A DNA stretch of 64,000 nt, from the NCBI RefSeq assembly GCF_003113895.1, contig NZ_BDUD01000001.1, positions 4,735,635 through 4,799,634 on the forward strand. Reading direction: 5' to 3'. Position 1 is the stretch's first letter. Each line of letters begins with the position of its first letter. The notes under the pieces were generated by a model. The model saw only the letters and a list, made by a program, of their open reading frames with translations, was not told the DNA's origin and ran no database searches. The position numbers and the translations under genes are program-made. This document shows, piece by piece, positions 54,271 to 63,656 of the stretch. Origin of the DNA: Nostoc commune NIES-4072 (GTDB taxonomy: Bacteria > Cyanobacteriota > Cyanobacteriia > Cyanobacteriales > Nostocaceae).

Positions 54271-55743
54271 ATGCAAATTCAAACACCAGACTGGGTAAAG
54301 CACGCGGTTTTCTACCAAATCTTCCCAGATCGCTTTGCCAGAAGCAAACAGCCGCGCAAACGTTTGCTGCGTGAAGCCCGTTGGGAAGATTGGGACTCTA
54401 TGCCAACACTCCAGGGTTATAAAGGCGGCGACTTATGGGGCATCATGGAGGGTTTAGACTACATCCAGGATTTAGGAATTAACGCGATTTACTTTACACC
54501 CATTTTTCAATCCGCTAGCAATCATCGCTATCATACCCACGATTATTACCAAGTTGACCCGATGTTAGGGGGCAACGCGGCTTTTAAGGAATTGCTTGAT
54601 GCAGCCCATCAACGGAATATCAAAGTTGTTCTAGATGGCGTATTTAACCATTCCAGCCGTGGTTTTTTCTTCTTCCATGATGTTTTAGAGAATGGCCCCC
54701 ATTCGCCTTGGGTAAATTGGTTCAAAATTGAAGGCTGGCCCCTTTCACCATACAATGGGGAATTCCCTGCAAATTACTTAGGTTGGGCAGGAAATCGTGC
54801 TTTACCAGAATTTAACCACGACAACCCAGAAGTGCGGGAATATATTATGGAAATTGCCGAATATTGGATAAAATTCGGCATTGATGGTTGGCGATTAGAT
54901 GTACCATTTGAAATAAAAACACCTGGATTTTGGCAGGAATTCCGCGATCGCGTCAAAGCAGTCAATCCCGAAGCTTACATTGTGGGCGAAGTGTGGGGAG
55001 ATTCCCGCGAGTGGTTGGATGGAACGCAATTTGACGGCGTGATGAATTATCTATTTACTGGGCCGACAATTGCTTTTACAGCAGGCGATCGCGTAGTCTT
55101 AGAACAAGTCCAAAGCCGCGACTATCAACCCTACCCACCCTTATTTGCCACCGAGTACGCCACCAAAATCCAAGAAGTACTGCAACTTTACCCTTGGGAA
55201 ATTCAGCTAACTCAACTCAATTTGCTAGCAAGTCACGATACAGCCCGATTGATGACAATTGCAGGCGGTGATATAGGTAGTATAGAATTGTCAACTTTAC
55301 TGCTCCTCACCTTTCCCGGTGCGCCCAGCATCTACTATGGTGATGAAGTTGGTTTACCTGGTGCAATAGATCCAGACTCACGGCGTGGCTTTCCTTTAGA
55401 GAGTAATTGGAATCAAGAAATTTTCAATACTCATCGTCAATTAATTGCCCTACGCCACACATACCCAGCCTTGCGTACAGGTGATTACCAAGTTCTCCAT
55501 GCTCAAGGACAAATTTATATCTTTGCGCGAACTTTAGGAACAGAGGAATTAATAATTGCCGTCAACGCTGGCACAAGTTCAGCAACAGCCAATGCAGATG
55601 TCGTTAGTTTACGTACTCAACCCAACAAGCTGTTGTTTGGTACTGCTGAAGTTGAGTGGAATAGTGAAGGAGAAACTCAGCAGTTATCATTGACTGTTCC
55701 CGCACGTAGTGGGTGCATTCTGGGAGTAGGGAGTGGGGAGTAG
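54271..55743 (+). CDS. GH13 alpha-amylase-family glycosidase (neopullulanase/cyclomaltodextrinase-like)
   Basis: The 490-residue enzyme has the full GH13 barrel: VFYQIFPDRFA, VVLDGVFNHSS, nucleophile Asp210 in GWRLDVPFEI, acid Glu240 in VGEVWG, and Asp323 in LASHDTARLM. The start VFYQIFPDRF and VDPMLGG are typical of maltogenic or cyclomaltodextrin-degrading enzymes. No signal peptide is seen, so it acts in the cytoplasm on malto-oligosaccharides or glycogen. The last residues (GVGSGE) are encoded by an intergenic GGAGTGGGGAGTAGG repeat. Confidence 0.93.
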   Translation: MQIQTPDWVKHAVFYQIFPDRFARSKQPRKRLLREARWEDWDSMPTLQGYKGGDLWGIMEGLDYIQDLGINAIYFTPIFQSASNHRYHTHDYYQVDPMLGGNAAFKELLDAAHQRNIKVVLDGVFNHSSRGFFFFHDVLENGPHSPWVNWFKIEGWPLSPYNGEFPANYLGWAGNRALPEFNHDNPEVREYIMEIAEYWIKFGIDGWRLDVPFEIKTPGFWQEFRDRVKAVNPEAYIVGEVWGDSREWLDGTQFDGVMNYLFTGPTIAFTAGDRVVLEQVQSRDYQPYPPLFATEYATKIQEVLQLYPWEIQLTQLNLLASHDTARLMTIAGGDIGSIELSTLLLLTFPGAPSIYYGDEVGLPGAIDPDSRRGFPLESNWNQEIFNTHRQLIALRHTYPALRTGDYQVLHAQGQIYIFARTLGTEELIIAVNAGTSSATANADVVSLRTQPNKLLFGTAEVEWNSEGETQQLSLTVPARSGCILGVGSGE

Positions 55744-55928
55744 GGAGTAGGGAGTGGGGGAAATCAATTCAAAATTCAAAATTCAAAATTCAAATATTTT
55801 AGAACTTCTGCTTCCCATTCCCCATTCCCCATTCCCCATTCCCTATTGCTCATTCCCCATTCCCCATTCCCCATTCCCTATTCCCCATTCCCCATTCCCC
55901 ATTCCCCATTCCCCATTCCCCATTCCTC
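55728..55928. repeat. Tandem heptamer array, CCCCATT and AAAATTC types
   Basis: GGGAGTA/GGGAGTG units run from the end of the GH13 gene to about 55760, four AAAATTC units follow at about 55765-55793, then about sixteen CCCCATT heptamers from 55812 to 55928 up to the stop of the fasciclin gene. The array fills almost the whole gap between the convergent genes. Confidence 0.9.
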
Positions 55929-55933
55929 ATATA

Positions 55934-56353
55934 TTACCTTCCGGCAACCATTGCAGGCATCAACACTGCATCAATAATGTGGATCACGCCATTGTCTGTC
56001 AAAATGTCTGTTTTGATGACATTGGCGTTATTTATCTTAAATTTACCATTGGCGGATTCAATAGCGATAATTGACCCTTCAAGCGTTTCTGCCTCATTAA
56101 TCTGTACTAAATCATCAGACCGAACATCCCCACTAGCGATATGATATGCGACAATTTTCTGGAGCTTAGGGATATCTTGTAGTAAAGATTCTAAGGTTCC
56201 CTCTGGCAGATTGGCAAAGGCTTCGTCAGTTGGTGCAAATAATGTAAAAGAACCAGGACTTTTTAGAGTCTCTATGAAATTTGCAGCTTCAGCAGCCTTT
56301 ACCAGGGTATTGAAGTTTCCCGCGTTGATAGCAGTTTCCACAAGGTCAGCCAT
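55934..56353 (-). CDS. Fasciclin (FAS1) domain protein
   Basis: One FAS1 domain of 139 residues: MADLVETAINAGNFNTLVKA, GSFTLFAPTDEAFANLPEGT, VAYHIASGDV and NGVIHIIDAVLMP. FAS1 domains mediate adhesion or matrix contacts. No signal peptide is present, as in many cyanobacterial single-domain relatives, so an outside location cannot be shown. Confidence 0.95.
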   Translation of the reverse strand: MADLVETAINAGNFNTLVKAAEAANFIETLKSPGSFTLFAPTDEAFANLPEGTLESLLQDIPKLQKIVAYHIASGDVRSDDLVQINEAETLEGSIIAIESANGKFKINNANVIKTDILTDNGVIHIIDAVLMPAMVAGR

Positions 56354-56511
56354 AAGGGTGTGTGACTTTAGTCAGATAATATTATAAGTAACTTATATTG
56401 ACTGAAACACTCTCAACCTCTATCAAGAGAGAGGTTGCTAGCGATTAAATACACAGCATCAGATTTATCGGTACTGCTACACTGGGGAATGACCCCAAGA
56501 ACCACTGAATT

Positions 56512-56748
56512 ATGCTAAAGCGTTCTAAGTTCGAGACAACTCAGTCTCAGATTATGCACCGTTCTGAGGAGCTGATTAGTGCAGCCTCAAATCGTTACCG
56601 CATTACGGTTCAGGTGGCCAATCGTGCTAAACGTCGGCGTTATGAAGACTTTGAAAATAACGAAGATGCGATGATGAAGCCAGTGCTAAGGGCAATTATC
56701 GAAATGTCCGATGAACTGACTCAGCCAGAAATCATTGGCGAACTATAA
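56512..56748 (+). CDS. rpoZ: DNA-directed RNA polymerase omega subunit
   Basis: A 78-residue protein matching the cyanobacterial omega subunit: [27 protein letters not shown] and a C-terminal [14 protein letters not shown]. It aids assembly of the large beta-prime (gamma and beta-prime) subunits. The next gene begins 23 bases later and may be cotranscribed. Confidence 0.93.
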   Translation: MLKRSKFETTQSQIMHRSEELISAASNRYRITVQVANRAKRRRYEDFENNEDAMMKPVLRAIIEMSDELTQPEIIGEL

Positions 56749-56771
56749 AAAAAGGCTTTAGAGAAGGTAGG

Positions 56772-57377
56772 ATGAGCAAAAATTTATCGTTCATTCAACC
56801 CCTACTTAAACCTTGGCAGACACTCACTGCTTTAATGGTAGTGGGTGTAATTGTTTTGGGTTCAGGGGCGGACAAATCAATACATAAAAATTTATTTAGT
56901 ATCCAGCCTGCATACTCTCAGAGAGTCACACCTAGCGATGTTTGGCAGCTAGTATATCAGCAATTACCAGATTTACCACGAGAAAATAACTATATCAGCA
57001 AAGAAAATGGGAAAGTTGCCGAAAACAACACCTTAGTAAGTCGCCTGATTACATATCACATTTATACCAAAGGGCGCGCCCCAATTTATCGTTTAGATTG
57101 GAAGCTGACTTTAGCTGATTACCTGGGTGCGAACGAAATTATGTATGATAGTACCTATCCAGGACATGAAACACTACGGGAAAATCCGATAGAAGGCGAT
57201 CGCAAAGCCATCACTCGTCTCACCCGCAGTCAACGAAATGCCCTAGTGCAAGTCTTAGTCAATATATTTAATCCAACCCAAAATACCCCACCTCCTAGCC
57301 CCAACGCCACACCCAGTCCTAATACATCAACCACCCCACAACCACCCCCAAGAGGAGGGGCTGAACTACTGAAATGA
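56772..57377 (+). CDS. Exported or membrane-anchored hypothetical protein
   Basis: A hydrophobic segment at residues 14-33 (WQTLTALMVVGVIVLGSGAD) followed by PAYSQ looks like a signal peptide or anchor. The central part (TPSDVWQLVYQQLPDLPREN, RLITYHIYTKGRAPIYRLDWKL) looks conserved, and residues 172-196 are Pro/Thr-rich. I do not recognise a named domain. It follows rpoZ closely and ends in the Pro-rich tail PPPRGGAELLK. Confidence 0.7.
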   Translation: MSKNLSFIQPLLKPWQTLTALMVVGVIVLGSGADKSIHKNLFSIQPAYSQRVTPSDVWQLVYQQLPDLPRENNYISKENGKVAENNTLVSRLITYHIYTKGRAPIYRLDWKLTLADYLGANEIMYDSTYPGHETLRENPIEGDRKAITRLTRSQRNALVQVLVNIFNPTQNTPPPSPNATPSPNTSTTPQPPPRGGAELLK

Positions 57378-57379
57378 TC

Positions 57380-57450
57380 AAACCCACAGTCCATAATCTT
57401 CCTTTGCGCTCCTCTGCGTTAAACCTCAGCGTCCCTCTGCGTTTAAAAAA
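57380..57450. repeat. Dispersed repeat before the DUF1818 gene
   Basis: CTTTGCGCTCCTCTGCGTTA and CAGCGTCCCTCTGCGTTTAA are of a type commonly dispersed between genes in Nostoc. The segment occupies most of the 80-base gap. Confidence 0.5.
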
Positions 57451-57457
57451 TTAAACT

Positions 57458-57823
57458 ATGGAACGCCTTGTAAAAACCGGATATGGTTGGCGTATAGGCC
57501 AGAACCCCGATGCACCTGAATTTAAAGGTTTAGTCGGTACAGATGATTGGGCAATTGAGTTAACCGAAGCCGAGTTAAATGATTTTTGCCGTCTACTAGC
57601 ACAGCTAGCAGACACCATGAAACAACTCGCAACTGAATTAATGGAAGAGGAAAAAATCGCTTGTGAAGCCGAAAGCAATTTATTATGGATGGAGGTAGAA
57701 GGCTATCCTCATGCCTACAGTCTGCGCTTCATCTTGAATACAGGGCGATGTGTAGAAGGTAAATGGGATGCTTCTGCTGTTCCCGATTTGCTGCAAGCGA
57801 CTGGGATGCTTAAGGTTTTTTAA
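57458..57823 (+). CDS. DUF1818 family protein
   Basis: A 121-residue protein found in cyanobacteria and plastid-bearing plants. Marks: GYGWRIGQNPDAPEFKGLVG, DDWAIELTEAELNDFCRLL, EVEGYPHAYSLRFILNTGR and AVPDLLQATGML. No enzymatic residues are obvious; the function is unknown. It precedes tRNA-Pro. Confidence 0.85.
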   Translation: MERLVKTGYGWRIGQNPDAPEFKGLVGTDDWAIELTEAELNDFCRLLAQLADTMKQLATELMEEEKIACEAESNLLWMEVEGYPHAYSLRFILNTGRCVEGKWDASAVPDLLQATGMLKVF

Positions 57824-57873
57824 ATATGCCTGTTGCTTCTCCTAGAGTTTTGCTGTATGATAGTAATTCTGAC

Positions 57874-57947
57874 CGGGGCGTAGCGCAGCTTGGTAGCGCG
57901 CCACTTTGGGGTAGTGGAGGTCGTGGGTTCGAATCCCGCCGCTCCGA
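57874..57947 (+). tRNA. tRNA-Pro (UGG)
   Basis: A 74-base cloverleaf: acceptor CGGGGCG pairs with CGCTCCG, discriminator A. The D arm is GCGCAGCTTGGTAGCGC, anticodon loop TTTGGGG with anticodon TGG, and T arm CGTGGGTTCGAATCCCGC. CCA is not encoded. Confidence 0.95.
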
Positions 57948-58189
57948 TTGATGATAAGCCATGCCTGCTAGTCTTTTCAAGAGATTGGCAGGTTTTTCAA
58001 TCCCGTTTGCGAGACGATACCAAATTCGTAGCAAAAAATCATTCCAATTTACCATTATGATAGGTAAATAAGTTCATAGTAAGGACTTTAGCCCTTGATT
58101 TGAGCGTTAAAGCGCTCGCTACAAACTCAGCAGACTTGACAGACTACTAGAAAATTCCCCAATTCTGTTGAAATCATAGTTAGGCAAGT

Positions 58190-58425
58190 TTACCTTGTGG
58201 AAAACTTGTGGAAAAACTCAAATACTTTTCCACAAGGTAATTATACTCAATTAAGTTTTAATAGTAAAATCTCAAGTTTTCCACAGATTTATCCACAAAA
58301 AGTAAGATTTTTCCACAATTAAAGTTAAATTTAATCAATTTTTATACGTTACTTAATATTTTTAACTATTTATTCAGCCGTCAATGCTAATTATAAAAAT
58401 AGTGGTTGTGGAAAACTTCAAATAC
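58190..58425. other. oriC: Probable chromosomal origin oriC with seven DnaA boxes
   Basis: Within the 57948-58429 gap, seven DnaA-box-like nonamers lie in 220 bases: 58196-58204 (-), 58207-58215 (-), 58226-58234 (+), 58277-58285 (+), 58289-58297 (+, perfect TTATCCACA), 58309-58317 (+) and 58407-58415 (-). The others are TTTTCCACA. The AT-rich stretch at 58318-58400 could be the unwinding region. The cluster is immediately 3' of dnaA, the usual bacterial place between dnaA and dnaN, not at its promoter; here tRNA-Pro and DUF1818 follow instead of dnaN. A dispersed repeat lies at about 58075-58130. Confidence 0.75.
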
Positions 58426-58429
58426 ATCT

Positions 58430-59815
58430 TCAGGATGATTTTTGAGAACGGCTAGTCATATTGATGCGATCGCTCAGTTGGCGGATTGTTTGTGCTAAAG
58501 TGCGATCGCTGTGGTGGAGTTGGGTAATTTTATCGCAACTATAGATTACCGTTGTATGGTCTTTACCACCAAACTCCTCGCCAATTCTTGGCAAACTCAA
58601 AGACGTGTGTTGGCGCATGAGATACATTCCTATTTGACGCGCCCAGCTAATCTCTCTTCGTCGTGAGTTACTTTTGAGATCGTCTATGGAAACATCAAAA
58701 TTATCCGCCACAACCTTTAAAATCGCTTCTGGGGTAGCAGCCATTTTTTCATTAGGCGGTTCTAAAACTGGTGTGATATTTTCTACCGTCATCGGTAAGC
58801 TCCAAATAGAAATATAAGCCACCGCCCGAATTAAAGCTCCTTCTAATTCTCGAATATTAGAAGTATAGTTAGAAGCAATATACTCAATCACATCGCGGGG
58901 AAGGCGAATATTTTCATCCTCAGCTTTTTTCTGTAAAATTGCCATTCTTGTTTCTAAATCCGGCTTTTGGATATCTGCGATTAACCCCATAGAAAACCGA
59001 GAACAAAGCCGTTCTTGCAAGCTAGGAATCTGATTAGGAGGACGATCAGAAGCAATGACAACTTGTTTTCCAGCTTCATGTAAAGTATTAAAAGTATAAA
59101 AGAATTCTTCTTGGGTATATTCCTTCCCTTCAAGAAACTGAATATCATCAACTAATAAAACATCAGCCGCTCGATAATGCTCTCGAAAACTTTGCATACT
59201 ATCTTTACGAATCGCTGTAATTAAATCATTAGTAAACTGCTCAGTCGAAACATAAAATATTTTACAATTAGGCGAAATTTCCCAGCGATAATGACCAATT
59301 GCCTGCATGAGATGAGTTTTACCCAAACCTACGCCACCACACAAAAATAAAGGATTAAACTCTTTACCTGGAGATTCTGCAACTGCCAAAGAAGCAGCAT
59401 GAGCCATCCGATTGTTAGCACCAACTACAAACCGCGAAAAGACATATTTAGAGTTTAATTCAGTAGTTTTATGATTGTGAGTAGGTATAGCTTCGGGAAT
59501 ACTGCTGCTATCTGGTGATTCCCAAGAAACCCCTCGTTCACTCAAATGCGAAACTTCATCACCTTGAGCAACAGTAATGTAAATTCCTACAGGATGACCC
59601 AGAATATCTTGTACTACATGAGCAATGGTATTTATGTAATATTTCTGTAACCAATTACGAGCAAATGGGTTAGGAGTACAGATTACCAAGCAATTATTTT
59701 CTAATCGCTCCGCACTAGCAGTTTTAATCCAAGTTTCAAAGGTGGGCCGGGATAGTTCAAGCTGTAGGCGCTCTAGTACCTGGCTCCACAGACTTTCTAT
59801 GGGAATTTCCATCAT
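58430..59815 (-). CDS. dnaA: Chromosomal replication initiator DnaA
   Basis: The initiator ATPase of 461 residues: domain I ([20 protein letters not shown]), a linker, the AAA+ domain with Walker A GGVGLGKT at 160-167, Walker [11 protein letters not shown] and arginine-bearing [18 protein letters not shown], and the C-terminal DNA-binding domain with the signature [15 protein letters not shown]. The frame opens ATG ATG; the second may be used. The origin lies directly downstream. Confidence 0.98.
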   Translation of the reverse strand: MMEIPIESLWSQVLERLQLELSRPTFETWIKTASAERLENNCLVICTPNPFARNWLQKYYINTIAHVVQDILGHPVGIYITVAQGDEVSHLSERGVSWESPDSSSIPEAIPTHNHKTTELNSKYVFSRFVVGANNRMAHAASLAVAESPGKEFNPLFLCGGVGLGKTHLMQAIGHYRWEISPNCKIFYVSTEQFTNDLITAIRKDSMQSFREHYRAADVLLVDDIQFLEGKEYTQEEFFYTFNTLHEAGKQVVIASDRPPNQIPSLQERLCSRFSMGLIADIQKPDLETRMAILQKKAEDENIRLPRDVIEYIASNYTSNIRELEGALIRAVAYISIWSLPMTVENITPVLEPPNEKMAATPEAILKVVADNFDVSIDDLKSNSRRREISWARQIGMYLMRQHTSLSLPRIGEEFGGKDHTTVIYSCDKITQLHHSDRTLAQTIRQLSDRINMTSRSQKSS

Positions 59816-59957
59816 CCACCACCTTTGCTGCTAACGGTCACAATAGAAGAGAAAGCACTAATTTAGCATCCAAACACGCTAGACCTAGAATAAGCTTTTA
59901 AGTTGTAATCATTTTGGGACATACCCCGTAGGCAAGATCCTAACACCAGCGATTGAT

Positions 59958-61217
59958 ATGGAGAAGCAACGACACATGAAGACAACAAACCATCATTTAG
60001 TACCCAAAAAGATTGATACCAGGGGTTTACCTCGCAGGTTATGGATGCTCTCATACGGGGTAGCAGTGGTGTTCCTGGGGAGCTGCTCTCTTTTACCTGC
60101 TAAAACTTTTGAGACTCGACAAAGCCAAACTCAAGCCCAAAAGACAATAGAACCCAATCCGGTAATTGTCCCCGTGCCAATTATCTCTTCGTCTGAAGAT
60201 GCTAATTTTGTAGTAAAAGTAGTGCAACAGGTGGGGCCTGCGGTAGTTCGCATTGATTCTTCCCGAACAATCACTTCTCGTGTACCAGACGAATTTAACG
60301 ATCCATTTTTCCGACGGTTTTTTGGAGACGGTGCGCCACAGCCTAGACAACGGGTAGAGCGGGGTAGCGGCTCTGGATTTATCATTAATTCTTCAGGTCA
60401 AATTGTGACCAATTCTCATGTGGTAGATGGTGCTGATAGAGTGACAGTCACACTCAAAGATGGCCGGACTTTTGACGGGAAAGTGTTGGGAGAAGATCCG
60501 GTTACGGATGTGGCTACGATCAAAATTGATGCTAATAATCTGCCAACTCTATCCGTGGGTAACTCCGATGCTTTGCAACCAGGACAAGCAGTAATCGCCA
60601 TTGGCAATCCTTTAGGCTTGAATAATACCGTCACTTCTGGGATTATTAGTGCTACAGGTCGTTCTAGTAGCGATATCGGTGCTAGCGACAAGCGGGTTGA
60701 TTACATCCAAACGGATGCTGCAATTAATCCTGGTAATTCTGGTGGCCCATTGCTAAATGCTCGTGGCCAGGTAATTGCGATGAACACAGCTATTATCCGA
60801 GGCGCTCAAGGTTTGGGATTTGCTATCCCGATTAATACTGTGCAAAAAATTGCCCAGGAATTAATTGCTAACGGTAAAGTAGATCACCCTTATTTGGGTG
60901 TTCAGATGGTAACACTGACACCAGAAATTAAAGAAAGAATAAAAGATAGAGCAGGCGATCGCTTAAATTTTACAGCTGATGAGGGCGTTTTGCTAGTTGA
61001 TATCGTGCCGCGATCGCCTGCATCTACAGCTGGACTCCAAGCCGGTGATGTGATTAAAAGCATTAATAACCAGCCTGTCACTAAAATTGAAGATGTACAA
61101 AAGCTAGTAGAAAATAGCAAAATCGGCACTAATTTACCAATAGAAGTGGAACGCAACGGGCAAACTATCCAAGTAGGAGTCCGACCTGCTCCTTTACCCG
61201 TGACACGCGAGGGATAA
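59958..61217 (+). CDS. HtrA/Deg serine protease with PDZ domain
   Basis: Envelope quality-control protease of 419 residues. The triad is His154 (TNSHVVDGAD), Asp184 (DPVTDVATIKI) and Ser261 (NPGNSGGPL). One PDZ domain covers about 310-405 (GVLLVDIVPRSPASTAGLQA). The N-terminal segment MLSYGVAVVFLGSCSLL ends in a lipobox-like LGSC, so it may be lipid-anchored. It corresponds to the HhoA/HhoB/HtrA group of cyanobacteria. Met7 is an alternative start. Confidence 0.94.
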   Translation: MEKQRHMKTTNHHLVPKKIDTRGLPRRLWMLSYGVAVVFLGSCSLLPAKTFETRQSQTQAQKTIEPNPVIVPVPIISSSEDANFVVKVVQQVGPAVVRIDSSRTITSRVPDEFNDPFFRRFFGDGAPQPRQRVERGSGSGFIINSSGQIVTNSHVVDGADRVTVTLKDGRTFDGKVLGEDPVTDVATIKIDANNLPTLSVGNSDALQPGQAVIAIGNPLGLNNTVTSGIISATGRSSSDIGASDKRVDYIQTDAAINPGNSGGPLLNARGQVIAMNTAIIRGAQGLGFAIPINTVQKIAQELIANGKVDHPYLGVQMVTLTPEIKERIKDRAGDRLNFTADEGVLLVDIVPRSPASTAGLQAGDVIKSINNQPVTKIEDVQKLVENSKIGTNLPIEVERNGQTIQVGVRPAPLPVTREG

Positions 61218-61219
61218 TT

Positions 61220-61350
61220 TGAGGAGTTAGGAGTTAGGAGTTAGGAGTTAGGAGTTAGGAGTTAGGAGTTAGGAGTTATAAAAGTTTCTCCACTTCCAAT
61301 GCCCAATGCCCCATGCCCAATGCCCAATGCCCAATGCCCCATTCCCCATT
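61220..61350. repeat. AGGAGTT and CCCAATG tandem repeats
   Basis: Eight AGGAGTT heptamers occupy 61220-61278; degenerate CCCAATG/CCCCATG units follow to about 61350, 18 bases before the def start. AGGAGTT resembles a ribosome site; the true one for def is AAAGGAG at 61355. Confidence 0.85.
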
Positions 61351-61368
61351 ACTTAAAGGAGTTTAATC

Positions 61369-61899
61369 ATGACTGAGTTAGCACCAATAATTCAATTAGG
61401 AAATCCAACATTACGCCAAAAAGCTGCTTGGGTTGAGAATATTCAAGATGAGCATATCCAAAAGTTAATTGAAGACTTAATTGCCACCGTTGCCAAAGCT
61501 AACGGCGTGGGGATTGCTGCGCCTCAAGTAGCACAATCTTATCGTTTATTTATTGTGGCTTCCCGCCCTAACGCTAGGTATCCCAACGCCCCGGAAATGG
61601 AACCTACTGCTATGATTAATCCCAAAATTATTTGTCATTCAACTGAAGTTGTCAAAGATTGGGAAGGTTGTTTAAGTGTTCCAGGAATTAGGGGGTTAGT
61701 TCCTCGGTATCAATCTATTGAAGTCGAATACACTGACTCTCAAGGCAACTTACAAAAGCAACAATTAACCGATTTTATCGCTCGGATTTTTCAACATGAG
61801 TATGATCATCTCGACGGGATCGTATTTGTAGATCGTATAGAAAACACTCTTGAAATGATTACTGAACAGGAATATCAACAACGAGTAGTTAATAAATAA
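61369..61899 (+). CDS. def: Peptide deformylase
   Basis: The metalloenzyme removes formyl groups from new proteins. All three motifs are intact: GVGIAAPQV, EGCLSVP (metal Cys) and FQHEYDHLDG (two metal His and catalytic Glu). The length of 176 residues is normal for a type 1 enzyme. Confidence 0.96.
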   Translation: MTELAPIIQLGNPTLRQKAAWVENIQDEHIQKLIEDLIATVAKANGVGIAAPQVAQSYRLFIVASRPNARYPNAPEMEPTAMINPKIICHSTEVVKDWEGCLSVPGIRGLVPRYQSIEVEYTDSQGNLQKQQLTDFIARIFQHEYDHLDGIVFVDRIENTLEMITEQEYQQRVVNK

Positions 61900-61910
61900 A
61901 TGGGAGTGGG

Positions 61911-61935
61911 GAGACGCGATTAATCGCGTCTGTAC
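61911..61935. repeat. Intergenic ATTAAT-centred palindrome, perfect copy
   Basis: GACGCGATTAATCGCGTC at 61913-61930 is a perfect 18-base palindrome followed by TGTAC. It is the best copy of the element that also lies in hpnG and the debranching-enzyme gene. Confidence 0.8.
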
Positions 61936-61942
61936 AATTAAA

Positions 61943-61966
61943 AAAGCACTGCGATCGCAGTGCTTT
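61943..61966. terminator. Bidirectional terminator centred on GCGATCGC
   Basis: AAAGCACTGCGATCGCAGTG with CTTT is a perfect 24-base palindrome with A-run before and T-run after, between the convergent def and channel genes and touching the channel stop codon. It shows a HIP1 octamer used as the centre of a terminator. Confidence 0.8.
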
Positions 61967-63656
61967 AAGCGTGTGCTTCACAAACTTGCTCGCCCCGCCA
62001 CAATTGATATAACCTGGTTGCTGGCATGGTCATATATAAAACATCACCAGCGCTGAGGTTAGTTTCTAATAAATCCCAGCCGTGAAGGGTTTGGTGGTTT
62101 GTTTCTACGTACAAAGGTACACAGTCAGCAGACATAGCTACATCTTTTACCCACTGACCACAAAAAACATGTGAAGGTGTAATCACAGTTGCAAAAGCCA
62201 CCCAAAGACTATCTGCTGTGATGCCATTGCCAAGGATGCGTCCCCCTAGTGCAGCAGCAGCAAAAGCTGGGGCTGCTAGTTCAGCCGGACTTAGTACGGC
62301 CTCGAAACCAAATAGCTGTTGCGCTATACCAGCAAAATCCGGATCGCCATAATGAACAATTACCGGAATGGTGGGTGTCAATCCCTTGGCTTTGAGGGCA
62401 ATTTCCAGATTGGTAGCATCATTGCTAGTAACAGCAAGCACTGCGGCGGCAGAGTCTATATTACTGGCTTTGAGTATTGTACGGAAGCTGGCATCTCCTT
62501 GAATAACGGGGATACCGAGTTCGCGGGCGGTGTTGATATATTTGCTGTTAGAGTCTGGTTCAACTACTACAACTTCATGTCCACTGGCGTGGAGTTGCTG
62601 GACAATTCTCACTCCAATACCACTCAAGCCACAAACAATGTAGTGATATCGCTGGGGAATTCGGGCTGCATCCCAAAATTGCTTAAAGCGGCTTCCTAAG
62701 ACAAAATCGGTGAGCATTGCGTACCAAATACCAATTACCACTGCTCCAACCAGCATCATCACAACAGTAAATAACTTAATACTGTTAGGAGCATTTTCTA
62801 CTACTTTGTCATTACCACCGGCTCCGGTAATCATGCCGACAGAAAAATATAGAGCATCGACAGGAGATAAACTCAATTCAGCCGACATATAAGTGAATGT
62901 AGCGATCGCAATAACCGCCAAAAGTGCAATAGCACCCATCACTACCGATCGCCCGTGTTCCTGAAACTGCTTAAAATTGGTGAGGGCTTTCAGCAGTTTT
63001 GTAATCAATGATCTCCGGGGGGTACGGATGCGGGGTTGTGTACCAATAATGATGCGATCGCCCACCTTGATCTCTTGTCCAGATATTACACCTGACACCA
63101 AATCCATCTCACCTTCTACTGGCAAGTAATAAATCAGCATCCGCGATCGGTCTTCCCACAATTCACTCAGCTTTAGACCTTTCCAGAAATGGTTTTCATC
63201 AATGTATTCTTCGTGAATCGGCCAAGTTTGCTGAAATAATTTGATTTGTCCGATCGCTCGATTTCCCATTGCGGCAAAAGTGAATACGGGTGCTGCTAAA
63301 CCCACAACACTCATACTCAAATGGTCTGGCAAACTTTGATCTAGGCGTTCTCCCAAATTTGTATTATAAAAACGGTTGATAATCCGAATCTGGGGATTCA
63401 GCACCCGCGCTTGCATCATAATAGACAAATTCAGAGCATCTTTAGAACCAGCGATGACTAAAGTGTGTGCCTGTTGAATTCCTGCTGCTGTTAGGGTAGA
63501 AGCTGCTTCTAAATCGCCAACAATCACATCTCCTGCTGTTTCGCCAGGGATAGATTGGTGATGAATGCCAACAACGAAGGCTCCCTGGTGTCTCAGCAAA
63601 CGAAAGGTTTTATATCCGGTACGTCCTAAGCCACAAACAATAATTCGAGGTTTCAT
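61965..63656 (-). CDS. Potassium-channel-like protein with two RCK/TrkA-N domains
   Basis: The 563-residue layout is RCK domain (Rossmann start IIVCGLGRTGYKTFRLLRHQ), a TrkA-C-like segment, two membrane helices at about 240-258 and 290-312 with a pore loop, then a second RCK domain (YIVCGLSGIGVRIVQQLHAS, VIQGDASFRTILK) and a second TrkA-C-like end. NAD or nucleotide binding at the RCK domains should gate the pore. The filter region reads VGMITGAGGNDK in place of TVGYGD, so selectivity for potassium is uncertain. No Trk membrane subunit lies nearby. Confidence 0.88.
   Translation of the reverse strand: MKPRIIVCGLGRTGYKTFRLLRHQGAFVVGIHHQSIPGETAGDVIVGDLEAASTLTAAGIQQAHTLVIAGSKDALNLSIMMQARVLNPQIRIINRFYNTNLGERLDQSLPDHLSMSVVGLAAPVFTFAAMGNRAIGQIKLFQQTWPIHEEYIDENHFWKGLKLSELWEDRSRMLIYYLPVEGEMDLVSGVISGQEIKVGDRIIIGTQPRIRTPRRSLITKLLKALTNFKQFQEHGRSVVMGAIALLAVIAIATFTYMSAELSLSPVDALYFSVGMITGAGGNDKVVENAPNSIKLFTVVMMLVGAVVIGIWYAMLTDFVLGSRFKQFWDAARIPQRYHYIVCGLSGIGVRIVQQLHASGHEVVVVEPDSNSKYINTARELGIPVIQGDASFRTILKASNIDSAAAVLAVTSNDATNLEIALKAKGLTPTIPVIVHYGDPDFAGIAQQLFGFEAVLSPAELAAPAFAAAALGGRILGNGITADSLWVAFATVITPSHVFCGQWVKDVAMSADCVPLYVETNHQTLHGWDLLETNLSAGDVLYMTMPATRLYQLWRGEQVCEAHA

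Noticed and set aside
55811..55928. Heptamer array considered as a CRISPR array
   Set aside because: The unit is 7 bases with no spacers; it is a simple tandem repeat.
57810..58055. 81-codon minus-strand frame over tRNA-Pro
   Set aside because: It is antisense to the tRNA gene and shows the usual false translation of a tRNA region.
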